A DNA stretch of 64,000 nt from Methylophilus glucosoxydans (GTDB lineage: Bacteria > Pseudomonadota > Gammaproteobacteria > Burkholderiales > Methylophilaceae), in the NCBI RefSeq assembly GCF_042676145.1, contig NZ_JBHTJW010000002.1, positions 1,488,001-1,552,000 of the forward strand, written 5' to 3'. Position numbers and translations under genes: made by a program. The notes under the pieces are model-generated. The model was given only the letters and a program-made list of their open reading frames with translations, was not told the origin of the DNA and did no database searches. Below, in pieces: positions 45,007 through 53,364 of the stretch (the stretch's first letter is position 1; the number at the start of each line of letters is the position of its first letter).

Positions 45007-45639
45007 GTGATTAGTGTAATGCTGGTGGATGACCATGCCGTGGTCAGGATGGGTTTTAAAATGTTGCTGGAGTCCGACCAGGATATCAAGGTGATTGCTG
45101 AGGCTGAAAGCGGCGAGGCAGCCATCAAGGCCTATCAGGAGCATCATCCGCAAGTGGTGGTGATGGATATCACCATGCCTGGTATCGGCGGCATGGAGGC
45201 GATTGAGCGGATTCTCGCCAAAGACAGCCACGCGCGTATCCTTGTACTGTCTGCACATGAAGACTCCGTGCATCCCAAGCGCGTGCTAAATGCCGGTGCG
45301 ATGGGCTATGTCACCAAACGCAGTGCGGCGGAAGAGTTGATCAAAGCCATCCGCAGTGTGGCACAAGGCAAAAAGTATCTTGAAGCCAGCGTGGCCCAGC
45401 AAATGGCGATTCAGCAATTATCAGGTGAGCAAAATCCAGTCGATGTGCTCAGCGAACGTGAGTTTGAAGTGTTTATGTCGCTGGCGCGAGGCAAATCCAC
45501 CAACGAGATTGCTGAAACCTTGTTTTTGAGTCCGCGTACCGTGGGCACGCACCTGTATAACATCAAACAAAAACTCAACGCACAAAACTCTGCCGAGATT
45601 GCGCTGATTGCCATGCGTTGTGGCTTGCTAGAGCCATAG
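45007..45639 (+). CDS. NarL/LuxR-type response regulator
   Basis: Partner regulator of the upstream kinase, 210 residues. Seen: receiver with LVDDHAVVRMGF, phospho-acceptor Asp54 in VVVMDITMPGI, LSAHEDSVHPKR, GYVTKRSAAEEL; C-terminal LuxR helix-turn-helix SEREFEVFMSLARGKSTNEIAETLFL..VGTHLYNIKQKL (given as its parts). GTG 45007 follows GGGGAG. Homologous to methylotroph regulators of methanol genes such as MxaB, but this pair cannot be assigned to a pathway from sequence. Confidence 0.9.
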   Translation: MISVMLVDDHAVVRMGFKMLLESDQDIKVIAEAESGEAAIKAYQEHHPQVVVMDITMPGIGGMEAIERILAKDSHARILVLSAHEDSVHPKRVLNAGAMGYVTKRSAAEELIKAIRSVAQGKKYLEASVAQQMAIQQLSGEQNPVDVLSEREFEVFMSLARGKSTNEIAETLFLSPRTVGTHLYNIKQKLNAQNSAEIALIAMRCGLLEP

Positions 45640-45671
45640 GCGTTCAATTAAAACCAGCTTAGGTCTTTAAT

Positions 45672-45706
45672 AAAAAGTCATTCTTAGCAATAAGAATGAC
45701 TTTTTT
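45672..45706. terminator. Terminator after the two-component pair
   Basis: Perfect 15-bp stem aaaaagtcattctta / taagaatgacttttt with loop gcaa; serves the response regulator gene and possibly the convergent EamA gene. Confidence 0.9.
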
Positions 45707-45741
45707 ATTGCACTTTGGGGGGGTAAGGCCTTGGGATTGCT

Positions 45742-46641
45742 TTAAGCGCGGCTGCGGGTACTTAAAACACCAAAGGCGATAATCAGCAGCATGCCAGCTA
45801 TTTCAAGCAGACTCAGGGCCTCTCCCCAGACTATGATCCCAATCAGGGTGGCAAAGACGATGGTGCTATAAGCCAGGCTTGCCACCGTCAAGGTGTTGCC
45901 TGTGCGGTAAGCGCGGGTGAGCGCCAGTTGGCTCAGGGTTGCCGACAGGCCGAGACCGCACAGTAATGGCAGGTCTTGCCAGCGTAGGGGGGTGACATGG
46001 TCGATCAACATCCAGCCGCCACTTGCAATCGTGCACACCAGTGTGAAGTAAAAGACGGTACGCCAGTCGGGTTCGCCTTGTATCCCCAGTTGTTTGACGT
46101 GGACATAGGCGAGCGCTGCCCCAATGCCTGAGAGCAGACCCACGCCTCCGGCCAGCCATTGCTCGCGATGGAACGTGGGTTGCAAGAGCAGGCAAATGCC
46201 AATAAAGCCTCCCACGACGCATAGATTAAGCCTCAACCGCTGTTGGCGTGTCAGTGGCTGGTCGCCTGTGAGTAGCCAGGGAGAGAGCAGGGCGAGGAAC
46301 ATGGGCGAGGTGTAGTTGAGTGTGATGGCAGTGGCCAGCGGTAAATGCGCGATGGCATAGAAAAATAGCAGCAAGGCCGTGAACCCCACGCCAGCCCTGC
46401 GTAACTGCATATTGAGTCGTGGTGTTTTTATCTGCTTGCCTTGACCATAAACGATGGCGGCAATCATCACAAAGCCAAAGGCTGAGCGGTAAAACACCAG
46501 TTCACTGGTGGTGAAGCGTGCTGCGCCTGCTTTGACAAATGCGCCCATGATGGCAAACCCCAAGCCTGCCAGCAACATCCAGTAGCTACCCAGCTGCCAA
46601 TGTTTGGGGTGCCAGGAGTATGGGGAAGGTGGTTTTTTCAA
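45742..46641 (-). CDS. EamA/DMT-family transporter
   Basis: Inner-membrane transporter of the drug/metabolite superfamily with about ten transmembrane helices in two EamA repeats. Seen: an N-terminal helix (YWMLLAGLGFAIMGAFVK), LTTSELVFYRSAFGF-type first repeat, TAITLNYTSPMFLALL (the repeat signature) and a second repeat ending VAIVWGEALSLLEIAGMLLI-type (IVWGEALSLLEIAGMLLI). 299 residues. Its start is 26 bp after the Rieske gene's stop, so they are one operon. Substrate unknown. Confidence 0.87.
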   Translation of the reverse strand: MKKPPSPYSWHPKHWQLGSYWMLLAGLGFAIMGAFVKAGAARFTTSELVFYRSAFGFVMIAAIVYGQGKQIKTPRLNMQLRRAGVGFTALLLFFYAIAHLPLATAITLNYTSPMFLALLSPWLLTGDQPLTRQQRLRLNLCVVGGFIGICLLLQPTFHREQWLAGGVGLLSGIGAALAYVHVKQLGIQGEPDWRTVFYFTLVCTIASGGWMLIDHVTPLRWQDLPLLCGLGLSATLSQLALTRAYRTGNTLTVASLAYSTIVFATLIGIIVWGEALSLLEIAGMLLIIAFGVLSTRSRA

Positions 46642-46667
46642 GCGGAAACAGTAAGGTGGGTGTTCGG

Positions 46668-47819
46668 TTAGCGTGGCAAGTGGTCAGGTAGATGCGTTTC
46701 CATCTGGCGGCGATACCATTGATGGAAGTGTTCCAGTCCTGTTTCCATCGGGTGCTGATAGGGGCCACGCTCATCTTTACCTAGCAGATACAAGCCTTTG
46801 CGGCCATCCTGCATACGCTGGCAGATTTCTTTGTCTTCTACTGCGGTCTCAAAATAAGCCGCTTGCTGCGCTTTGATGTATTCATGCTCAAACAGTGCAA
46901 TATCTTCTGGATAGTAAAATTCGACCACGTTTTTGCAGGACTCGACGCCGGTCGGGATGATGTGGGAGACCACCAACACATTGGGGTACCACTCGATCAT
47001 GAGGAAAGGATACATGACGAACCAGATGGCGCCGTATTTAGGCGCGGTGCCTTGCTGGTAATCGGTGACCGTTTGTTGCCAGTGCTTGTAGACTGGCGAC
47101 AGGCTGTAATCTGGCAGTGGTTTGTAGCCCACGGTTTGTACGCTGTAGTGTTCGCCAAATTCCCAGTGCAGTTCACCACAATCAACAAACTGGTTCAGGC
47201 CAGGGTGGAAAGGGCCTACATGGTAGTCTTCCAGGTAGACTTCGATAAAAGTCTTCCAGTTGAAATCATAGTGATCCACAATCGCCGAATCAAAATAATA
47301 GCCGGTGAAGTCAAAGTCTTGCTTGCAACCAAGCGTTTTTAACACCTGGCTAATCTCCAGACCTTTTTGTTTGGCGGTGGTCTCGTTCGCTTTAAAAAGC
47401 AGGCCTTGCCATTCTGTCAGGGATTGTTTTTCAAGGTGCAGGCAAGGGGTTTGCTCAAAATGCGGGGCGCCGAGCAATTGTCCGCTCAGGTCGTATGTCC
47501 AGCGATGAAGCGGACAGACGATATGTTGCGTATTGCCTTGTCCATTGAGCATGACTGCTTGCCGGTGACGGCAAATATTGCTGATCAGTTGAGGCGTGCC
47601 TTGCTGGTTGACCAAGGCCACGGCGTCGTGCATCCAATCCAGCGCCCGGTAGTCTCCGGCGTTAGGCACCATTCGCGTATGCCCCATGTATTGTGGCAGC
47701 AAGGAAAACAAATGCGCCTGCTCCAGCGCATAGATTTCCGGGTTGAGATACCAGTCTACGGGTAATTGTGCGAAGCGAGTCTGATGGTGTTCTTTATTTA
47801 AAGAGGTGACAGAGCCCAT
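46668..47819 (-). CDS. Rieske [2Fe-2S] ring-hydroxylating oxygenase alpha subunit
   Basis: Non-haem iron oxygenase. Seen: Rieske ligands Cys83 and His85 (ICRHRQA) and Cys102 and His105 (VCPLHRWTYDL), and the mononuclear iron site in EVYLEDYHVGPFHPG with its two His. About 383 residues from ATG 47819; the frame is open to 47921 with a TTG start, and the true start is not certain. No ferredoxin reductase is adjacent. The family includes oxygenases of aromatic rings and of betaine/carnitine-type amines; the substrate is not known. The gene is expressed with an EamA transporter. Confidence 0.85.
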   Translation of the reverse strand: MGSVTSLNKEHHQTRFAQLPVDWYLNPEIYALEQAHLFSLLPQYMGHTRMVPNAGDYRALDWMHDAVALVNQQGTPQLISNICRHRQAVMLNGQGNTQHIVCPLHRWTYDLSGQLLGAPHFEQTPCLHLEKQSLTEWQGLLFKANETTAKQKGLEISQVLKTLGCKQDFDFTGYYFDSAIVDHYDFNWKTFIEVYLEDYHVGPFHPGLNQFVDCGELHWEFGEHYSVQTVGYKPLPDYSLSPVYKHWQQTVTDYQQGTAPKYGAIWFVMYPFLMIEWYPNVLVVSHIIPTGVESCKNVVEFYYPEDIALFEHEYIKAQQAAYFETAVEDKEICQRMQDGRKGLYLLGKDERGPYQHPMETGLEHFHQWYRRQMETHLPDHLPR

Positions 47820-47926
47820 ATGCCCAACGGATAGATTACTTGCAAAAAAGGTGAATTGTGCCCGAAAAGGGGGTAAATGAAAAGTCAAAGCGCCTTTATT
47901 CACTGTAAAAATCCGGCTCAATCATT

Positions 47927-47940
47927 TGATTTTAATCAAA
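47927..47940. promoter_or_regulatory. FNR/Anr-type box
   Basis: TTGATTTTAATCAA matches the FNR/CRP-family consensus TTGAT-N4-ATCAA in all ten specified bases. It lies in the divergent region between the Rieske gene (ATG 47819, or TTG 47921) and tal. It is about 100 bp upstream of the tal promoter start and within reach of a Rieske promoter (TACAGT at 47903-47908 on the minus strand), which it fits better. Confidence 0.6.
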
Positions 47941-48002
47941 AAAATACGCGTTGTGTGTGAGGTAGACCTGGCCCCGGGGCTTATCCAAGGCCAAAACGAG
48001 GC

Positions 48003-48032
48003 TTAACCAACTCAAATAAATTCAGTTATAAT
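48003..48032 (+). promoter_or_regulatory. Promoter of tal
   Basis: TTAACC (48003-48008), 18-bp spacer, consensus TATAAT (48027-48032). Gives a leader of about 55 nt before the tal ATG, with AGGAG as ribosome binding site. Confidence 0.65.
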
Positions 48033-48093
48033 GTTCGAGGTTTTTGTGTATAACAATACGTAAACGATAATTGCAATTTTTAGGAGCAATCGA

Positions 48094-49047
48094 ATGGCAA
48101 ATTTATTAGATCAGTTGAAAGCAATGACAACCATCGTGGCTGACACTGGTGATGTTGAGGCAATCAAAAGTGTTAAACCTGTGGATGCAACCACAAACCC
48201 ATCTCTGGTGTTGAAGGCTAGCCAAATCCCTGAATACGCACCATTGATTGACACTGCCATTGCTTATGCTAAAGCACAAGGCGGCTCTAAAGAGCAACAA
48301 ATTGAAAACGCAGCGGATAAATTGGCTGTGTTGATTGGCGCTGAAATCACGAAAGTGGTTCCAGGCCGTATTTCTACAGAAGTGGATGCACGTCTGTCTT
48401 TCAATATCGACGCGATGGTTGCTAAAGGTCGCAAATTGATCAGCCTGTACCAAGAGTCTGGCATCAGCAAAGATCGCGTATTGATCAAACTGGCTTCTAC
48501 CTGGGAAGGTATTAAGGCCGGTGAGATTCTGGAAAAAGAAGGCATCCAATGTAACCTGACTTTGCTGTTTGGTTTTGGTCAAGCCCGTGCGTGTGCTGAA
48601 GCTGGCGTATTCCTGATCTCCCCATTCGTTGGCCGTATCCTCGACTGGTACAAAGCGAAAAACCCAGGCACTGAGTACACACAAGAAACTGACCCAGGTG
48701 TAGTTTCTGTGCGCGCAATCTACCAGTACTATAAAGAGCACGGTTACAAAACCGTGGTAATGGGTGCTTCTTTCCGTAACACTGGCGAGCTGATTGCCTT
48801 GGCTGGTTGTGACCGTTTGACCGTGTCTCCAAACCTGCTGCAAGAGTTGGCTGCAACTGAAGGTACATTGACTCAAGTGTTGAAAGATGGCGGAAAAACC
48901 AAAGAAGTGCCTGCCAAATTGACAGAAGAGCAGTTCCGCTTTGAATTGAATCAGGATCCAATGGCGACAGAAAAATTGGCTGAAGGTATCCGTGGTTTCG
49001 TGGCTGACCAGAACAAACTGGAAGCTGCATTAGCCGCAAAACTGTAA
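48094..49047 (+). CDS. tal: Transaldolase
   Basis: Transfers a C3 unit between sugar phosphates in the rearrangement phase of the RuMP cycle. Seen: VDATTNPSLVLKA near residue 30, the Schiff-base Lys in ISKDRVLIKLASTWEG near residue 132, GIQCNLTLLFGFGQA, LISPFVGRILDWYK, and MGASFRNTGELIALAGCDRLTVSP in the C-terminal region (given by parts). 317 residues, the TalB class. Optimal-codon-rich, so probably strongly expressed; own promoter and terminator. Placement directly before hps shows the RuMP role. Confidence 0.96.
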   Translation: MANLLDQLKAMTTIVADTGDVEAIKSVKPVDATTNPSLVLKASQIPEYAPLIDTAIAYAKAQGGSKEQQIENAADKLAVLIGAEITKVVPGRISTEVDARLSFNIDAMVAKGRKLISLYQESGISKDRVLIKLASTWEGIKAGEILEKEGIQCNLTLLFGFGQARACAEAGVFLISPFVGRILDWYKAKNPGTEYTQETDPGVVSVRAIYQYYKEHGYKTVVMGASFRNTGELIALAGCDRLTVSPNLLQELAATEGTLTQVLKDGGKTKEVPAKLTEEQFRFELNQDPMATEKLAEGIRGFVADQNKLEAALAAKL

Positions 49048-49065
49048 TATCGCCATGCGATAATG

Positions 49066-49097
49066 CACACGGGCAGTGATCTGCCCGTGTGGCTTTT
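49066..49097 (+). terminator. Terminator of tal
   Basis: Perfect 11-bp stem cacacgggcag / ctgcccgtgtg, loop tgat, followed by GCTTTT, 18 bp after the tal stop. Confidence 0.85.
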
Positions 49098-49124
49098 AAG
49101 TCAGGCATAAATTGGCCTGCAACA

Positions 49125-49153
49125 TTGACTTATTTTGGCTGCGAGCTTACTAT
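49125..49153 (+). promoter_or_regulatory. Promoter of hps
   Basis: TTGACT (49125-49130), exactly 17-bp spacer, TACTAT (49148-49153): a strong sigma-70 promoter about 65 bp before the hps ATG, after the tal terminator. Confidence 0.7.
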
Positions 49154-49219
49154 GGGCGACCAGCTTGAATTGGTAGTACGCTAGCAATAGCATTTAAATT
49201 TTAACTTTTGGAGAAAAAC

Positions 49220-49852
49220 ATGGCATTAACACAAATGGCATTAGACTCATTGGATTTCGACGCAACTATCGCTTTGGCAGAAAAAGTTGCTCCACACGTT
49301 GACATTCTGGAAATCGGTACACCATGCATCAAGCACAACGGTATCAAATTGCTGGAAACTCTGCGCGCTAAGTTCCCAAACAACAAGATCCTGGTTGACC
49401 TGAAAACTATGGACGCTGGTGAGTACGAGTCTGAGCCATTCTACAAAGCTGGTGCTGACATCTGCGTAGTTTTGGGCGTATCCGACATCGGTACAATCAA
49501 AGGCGTAATCAAAGCTGCTAACAAATACGGCAAAAAAGCTCAAGTTGACCTGATCAGCGTTGAAGACAAAGTTGCTAAAACTAAAGAAGTTGCTGCTGCT
49601 GGTGCACACATCATCGGTATCCACACTGGTTTGGACCAACAAGCTGCTGGTCAAACTCCATTTGCTGACCTGGCTGCTGTTGCCGGTTTGAACCTGGGTG
49701 TTGACATCTCTGTTGCTGGTGGCGTTAAAGCTGCTACAGCTGCTCAAGTACGTGACGCTGGCGCGACTATCATCGTTGCTGGTGCTGCTATCTACGGCGC
49801 TGCTGACCCAGCTGCTGCTGCTGCAGAAATCACTGCTATCGCTCACGCTTAA
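49220..49852 (+). CDS. hps: 3-hexulose-6-phosphate synthase
   Basis: Key formaldehyde-fixing enzyme of the RuMP cycle: condenses formaldehyde with ribulose 5-phosphate to hexulose 6-phosphate. Seen: a 210-residue (beta-alpha)8 protein of the OMP decarboxylase superfamily, EIGTPCIKHNG, catalytic VDLKTMDAGEYE at 59-70, GIHTGLDQQAAGQTP, and VAGGVKAATAAQ phosphate site. ATG 49220 follows TTGGAGAAAAA; the in-frame TTG at 49208 is part of the ribosome binding site. Codon use is strikingly restricted (GCT, CTG, GTT, AAA, ATC), more than in neighbours, a sign of very high expression. Confidence 0.97.
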   Translation: MALTQMALDSLDFDATIALAEKVAPHVDILEIGTPCIKHNGIKLLETLRAKFPNNKILVDLKTMDAGEYESEPFYKAGADICVVLGVSDIGTIKGVIKAANKYGKKAQVDLISVEDKVAKTKEVAAAGAHIIGIHTGLDQQAAGQTPFADLAAVAGLNLGVDISVAGGVKAATAAQVRDAGATIIVAGAAIYGAADPAAAAAEITAIAHA

Positions 49853-49893
49853 TTCATTTAAGCATCAATAAGCAATTATTGATTAGCGATCAT

Positions 49894-49925
49894 AAAAACC
49901 CGACCCAGTAATGTGTCGGGTTTTT
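49894..49925 (+). terminator. Terminator between hps and phi
   Basis: Perfect 11-bp stem aaaaacccgac / gtcgggttttt, loop ccagtaatgt, then T-rich tract; 33 bp before the phi start codon. Probably limits read-through from hps to phi. Confidence 0.88.
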
Positions 49926-49957
49926 TATTCAATTTTATGTTTACACAGGATTTAAAA

Positions 49958-50494
49958 ATGGATCATCAACAATTTATTCTGGACAACCTGAAACGCATTC
50001 TTGACGTGACCGACAAATCAAAAGCAGCTGAGCTGCTCAAGTTGGTTGATGAGGCAGGTTCTACGTTCATTGGTGGCGCAGGTCGCTCACTGCTGGTCTC
50101 ACGTTTCTTTGCCATGCGCCTGGTACACTCCGGTTACAGCGTTTACATGATCGGTGAAGTGGTGACTCCAGCCATCAAAAAAGGTGACTTGCTGGTATTG
50201 GTTTCTGGTTCCGGTGGTACAGCGACGTTGCTGCCATTTGTGAAAAAAGCCAAAGAAGTGGGCGCAAAACTGGTGGTTATCTCCATGAAGAAAACTTCTG
50301 CCATGGCAGATGTGGCTGACCTGGTGATTCAAATTGGTCAGGATGACAGCTTCCCACTGGTCAAAGGCATGCCTATGGGTGGTCAGTTCGAGCTGTCGAC
50401 CTTGGTATTCCTTGAAGGCGCGATTTCTGAATTGATTCATGCTAAAGGCCTGACAGAAGAAGGCATGCGCGCATTGCATGCAAACCTTGAGTAA
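49958..50494 (+). CDS. hxlB: 6-phospho-3-hexuloisomerase
   Basis: Converts hexulose 6-phosphate to fructose 6-phosphate, the second step of formaldehyde fixation. Seen: a SIS-domain isomerase of 178 residues with VDEAGSTFIGGAGRSLLVSRFFAMRL-type opening (GGAGRSLLVSRFF), GEVVTPAIKKGDLLVLVSGSGGT and FELSTLVFLEGAISELI. ATG 49958 follows AGGA. It is not fused to hps, unlike some archaea. Separated from hps by a terminator, so it relies on read-through or its own promoter; no promoter was visible in the short gap. Confidence 0.95.
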   Translation: MDHQQFILDNLKRILDVTDKSKAAELLKLVDEAGSTFIGGAGRSLLVSRFFAMRLVHSGYSVYMIGEVVTPAIKKGDLLVLVSGSGGTATLLPFVKKAKEVGAKLVVISMKKTSAMADVADLVIQIGQDDSFPLVKGMPMGGQFELSTLVFLEGAISELIHAKGLTEEGMRALHANLE

Positions 50495-50513
50495 GTGTTT
50501 AGGCTTGGCCTAT

Positions 50514-50542
50514 AAAAAACCGGTCGTATGACCGGTTTTTTT
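50514..50542. terminator. Bidirectional terminator after hxlB
   Basis: Perfect 12-bp stem aaaaaaccggtc / gaccggtttttt, loop gtat, between convergent hxlB and the HisA-like gene; extends into the last codons of the latter. Confidence 0.9.
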
Positions 50543-51248
50543 ATGCGCCCCATTTGGATAAATCATGTGCTGTGAGTTGCTTTTGATGCAGCGCACTGGC
50601 GATCAATACGCCGCTGGCGCCTGCCTGCGATAAGGTTTCAATATCTTGCGCATCACGTACGCCACCAGCGGCATATAAAGCTTGTTGCGGATGCTGCGCT
50701 TTGAGCGTGGCCAGTTGTGTATGGTCTGGGCCGCGATTTGCCCCGACCTTGGGCAAGCTCATGACGATGGTGGGGTGTGTCCATTGCTGTGGCGCTGAGA
50801 GCAGTTGGGTGGGCCCATGAAAGCCATCTTGGAAAAAGTCCAGCGAGAGTAGGCTGTTTGGGCACGTTTGCCGCATTTGTGCATAGGTTTGATCATCTTG
50901 CATAGACTCACTGGCCAGAATAGGGGTGATGCGGGCAGATTGCCAAGGAATCAGCTGGTCGGCGGTTTGAAAACCTGCGTCTATCCACCAGGCTAATTGC
51001 GGGAACTCGACCATCGCCTGCTGGATCAAGGACAGGTGGTTCGGCAACGTGCCTTGGCCAGTGATGGCATTTAAATCTGCAATATACAGGCAGTCAAACG
51101 GATAAACTTGTAAAATAGCTGCCACGATATCGATCAGGGCATGGCTATCCGTCAGTTGCGATTGAATAGGACGGTAGTGCTGGCGCTGGCCTTGTATGGC
51201 CTGGACCACCTGGCCATGCATCAAATCGATGACGGGAATAATATGCAA
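50541..51248 (-). CDS. HisA/HisF-like (beta-alpha)8 barrel protein, methanopterin-cluster associated
   Basis: 235-residue TIM-barrel protein of the HisA family. Seen: IIPVIDLMHGQVV with the first catalytic-type Asp, YIADLNAITG, WIDAGFQTADQ, LLSLDFFQDG with the second Asp, and YAAGGVRDAQDIE. It is not the histidine-operon HisA: it sits next to Mfn-like genes. HisA-like genes occur in the C1/methanopterin clusters of methylotrophs and methanogens; the reaction is not established as far as I know. Start TTG 51248 is required to keep the conserved N-terminal strand, and overlaps the divergent ATG at 51243. Confidence 0.8.
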   Translation of the reverse strand: MHIIPVIDLMHGQVVQAIQGQRQHYRPIQSQLTDSHALIDIVAAILQVYPFDCLYIADLNAITGQGTLPNHLSLIQQAMVEFPQLAWWIDAGFQTADQLIPWQSARITPILASESMQDDQTYAQMRQTCPNSLLSLDFFQDGFHGPTQLLSAPQQWTHPTIVMSLPKVGANRGPDHTQLATLKAQHPQQALYAAGGVRDAQDIETLSQAGASGVLIASALHQKQLTAHDLSKWGA

Positions 51249-52319
51249 AATACAACTCGTTTCAAAATCTGGGTTTGTGAATACATCAGCGCCGGCGGCT
51301 TGGTTGCAGAAGCCTTGCCTGCCAGTTTGCTGCAGGAAGGGCTGTTGATGCGAGACGCCCTATTGGCAGACCTGGCTGCGCTGGGCATGGATTGTATCAC
51401 TAGCCATGACTACCGCGTGATGCCGCCTGCAATGGCGCAGAGTGTTGCCATACAGGCGCATGAAAATGCGCATTCGGTATGGCAACAGCAACTCGCTGAG
51501 CAGGACATTGATGCCTGTTGGGTGATCGCACCCGAAACGCAGGGGATTCTGCAAGCGTTGTGTCATCTGGTGCAAGACATGGGTATTCCATGGGTCGGAT
51601 GCACGGCACAGGCTATTGCCGACACCACCAGCAAGGCATGCATGGCTGAGCTTTGTCACCAGGCCGGTGTGCCAGTGGTGCCACACGTGATGTTGGCTGA
51701 ACTGACCACATTTGAATCGCTGTCCTGGTATGCTCAGGGGCAGTTGCATGGCTGGGTAGTGAAACCTGATGATGGCGCGGGTTGCACTGCAACATATTAC
51801 TTTAAAAAAGATTCTGAACTGATTGAATTTAAAAATAATTTAATCAATAATTCCTTGCTGAGTCAGACGCAGTTTTTGCTACAGCCCTATGTGCCAGGCA
51901 TCGCCTTGAGCATGTCAGTGGTGGCTACCGCTAACGAGGTAAAAGTGATCGCTGCGCATCGTCAGCAGGTGGAAATCGTCAACGGTGAATTTACTTTTAA
52001 CGGGGCTGGCGTAAATGAAGCGACGGATCAGATCCTCGCCATGCAGCGACTGGCCGAGCAAGTCCATCGCGCGATCCCGGGCCTGATCGGTTATTGGGGG
52101 GCGGATATGATTTTGAATGCTGCGGGCGCCTTGGTGCTGGTTGAAATCAATCCACGATTAACCACTCCGTATATTGGATTGTCGAGGATAATGAACAGCA
52201 ATCCGGCAGGTGTCATACTGCAGGCAGTATTAAACAATCAGTTACAAGCAGACGTGGCTAGCAGCTCGCTAAGACTCACGCTGAACACATTGCAAGAGGG
52301 GGGATATGACCAGGTCTAA
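51243..52319 (+). CDS. ATP-grasp ligase, MfnD-like (tyramine-glutamate ligase type)
   Basis: About 358-residue ATP-grasp enzyme. Seen: FKIWVCEYISAGG (the EY-GG N-terminus characteristic of MfnD and relatives), a Rossmann-like first domain, HGWVVKPDDGAGCTATYYF (ATP loop), FLLQPYVPGIALSMSV, and the metal-binding LVLVEINPRLTTPYIGLSR. In methanogens MfnD joins glutamate to tyramine in methanofuran synthesis; relatives in methylotrophs act in the methanofuran-like branch that accompanies tetrahydromethanopterin. ATG 51243 overlaps the divergent HisA-like start. Overlaps the next gene by 14 bp: an operon. Confidence 0.82.
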   Translation: MQNTTRFKIWVCEYISAGGLVAEALPASLLQEGLLMRDALLADLAALGMDCITSHDYRVMPPAMAQSVAIQAHENAHSVWQQQLAEQDIDACWVIAPETQGILQALCHLVQDMGIPWVGCTAQAIADTTSKACMAELCHQAGVPVVPHVMLAELTTFESLSWYAQGQLHGWVVKPDDGAGCTATYYFKKDSELIEFKNNLINNSLLSQTQFLLQPYVPGIALSMSVVATANEVKVIAAHRQQVEIVNGEFTFNGAGVNEATDQILAMQRLAEQVHRAIPGLIGYWGADMILNAAGALVLVEINPRLTTPYIGLSRIMNSNPAGVILQAVLNNQLQADVASSSLRLTLNTLQEGGYDQV

Positions 52320-53364
52320 ACCTGTCATTGGATGGGATATTGGCGGTGCGCATGTCAAAGCGGTGATGCTGGATACACAATCGCAGGTACTCAACGTTTC
52401 ACAGCAGGCATGCGCTTTATGGAAAGGCCTGCCGCGATTGGAGGAGGCCATCAAGCAGCTGTTGCATGACTGGCAATTGTCGGCGGACGAATGCGATCAT
52501 GTCATTACCATGACCGGCGAGTTGGTGGATTTATTTGAAAATCGGGCACAAGGCGTACAAGCAATTGCGGAAACGGTCCATCGCTATTTGCCAGCCGCCA
52601 GATTTTATCAGGCCACAAAGCGTTCAGGCGTGACCTTTACCGACAATGTGACAGGCCAGGCGGAAACGATTGCATCGATGAATTGGCATGCCTCAGCACA
52701 ATGTCTGGCCATGGCCTTGCCTGATGCCGCGATGGTTGTGGTTGATATCGGCAGTACGACTTGCGATCTGACACGATGTCAGCAGCAACAGGTCTTGCCC
52801 TCAGGCTGGACAGATGCCGAACGTATGCGGCAATCTGGGCTCTGTTATACCGGTGTCGTCCGCACGCCGCTGATGGCGCTTGGGCCATTTATTGAATGGC
52901 AAGGTGCACAGCGCCATATCGCTGCCGAGTATTTTGCCACCACGGCGGATGTCTACCGTATTTTGGGCGAGCTGCCGGCCAGCGATGACCTGGCAGACAC
53001 GGCGGATGGTCAAGGCAAATCGCTGTTAGAAAGCATGCGGCGCATCGCTCGTATGGTTGGGCATGATGTCGAATCAGCCGAGGACAACCTCTGGCAGTCT
53101 CTGGCACAGGCGTTTAAAGCAGCGCAGCTCACCTTAATCAAGCACAGTATTCAGGCAGTGATCGCGCAGGGACAAGACCGACCGCAGACCTTGGTGGGTC
53201 TTGGTGCGGGCAGTTTTCTGGTCAGCCAATTGGCTGACGAATTGGGGATGAAGTACTACGCTGCTTCTACTGTGGTAGAGGCCGCTGAGGCAAGTTTAAA
53301 AAAGGATGCAGAGGTATGTTTTCCGGCCTATGCAGTGGCGAGGTTATGGCAGCAACGACATTGA
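52306..53364 (+). CDS. Hydantoinase/oxoprolinase-fold protein, MfnF-like
   Basis: 352-residue protein of the ASKHA superfamily. Seen: IGWDIGGAHVKAVMLD phosphate-1 motif near residue 8, ITMTGELVDLFENRAQGV, VVVDIGSTTCDLT phosphate-2 motif, YTGVVRTPL and TLVGLGAGSFLVSQLA. These match MfnF, the enzyme that joins a phosphorylated aminomethylfuran to gamma-glutamyltyramine in methanofuran-type cofactor synthesis. In methylotrophs such genes are part of the H4MPT cluster. Overlaps the upstream ATP-grasp gene by 14 bp and the downstream pabB by 19 bp. Confidence 0.84.
   Translation: MTRSKPVIGWDIGGAHVKAVMLDTQSQVLNVSQQACALWKGLPRLEEAIKQLLHDWQLSADECDHVITMTGELVDLFENRAQGVQAIAETVHRYLPAARFYQATKRSGVTFTDNVTGQAETIASMNWHASAQCLAMALPDAAMVVVDIGSTTCDLTRCQQQQVLPSGWTDAERMRQSGLCYTGVVRTPLMALGPFIEWQGAQRHIAAEYFATTADVYRILGELPASDDLADTADGQGKSLLESMRRIARMVGHDVESAEDNLWQSLAQAFKAAQLTLIKHSIQAVIAQGQDRPQTLVGLGAGSFLVSQLADELGMKYYAASTVVEAAEASLKKDAEVCFPAYAVARLWQQRH

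Noticed and set aside
48106..48876. 256-codon frame antisense to tal
   Set aside because: Cys/Phe/His-rich shadow of a strongly biased gene; no support.
49247..49846. 199-codon Ser/Val/Asp-rich open frame antisense to hps
   Set aside because: It is the mirror of the highly biased codon use of hps (GCT read as AGC, and so on). No ribosome binding site and no protein-like composition.
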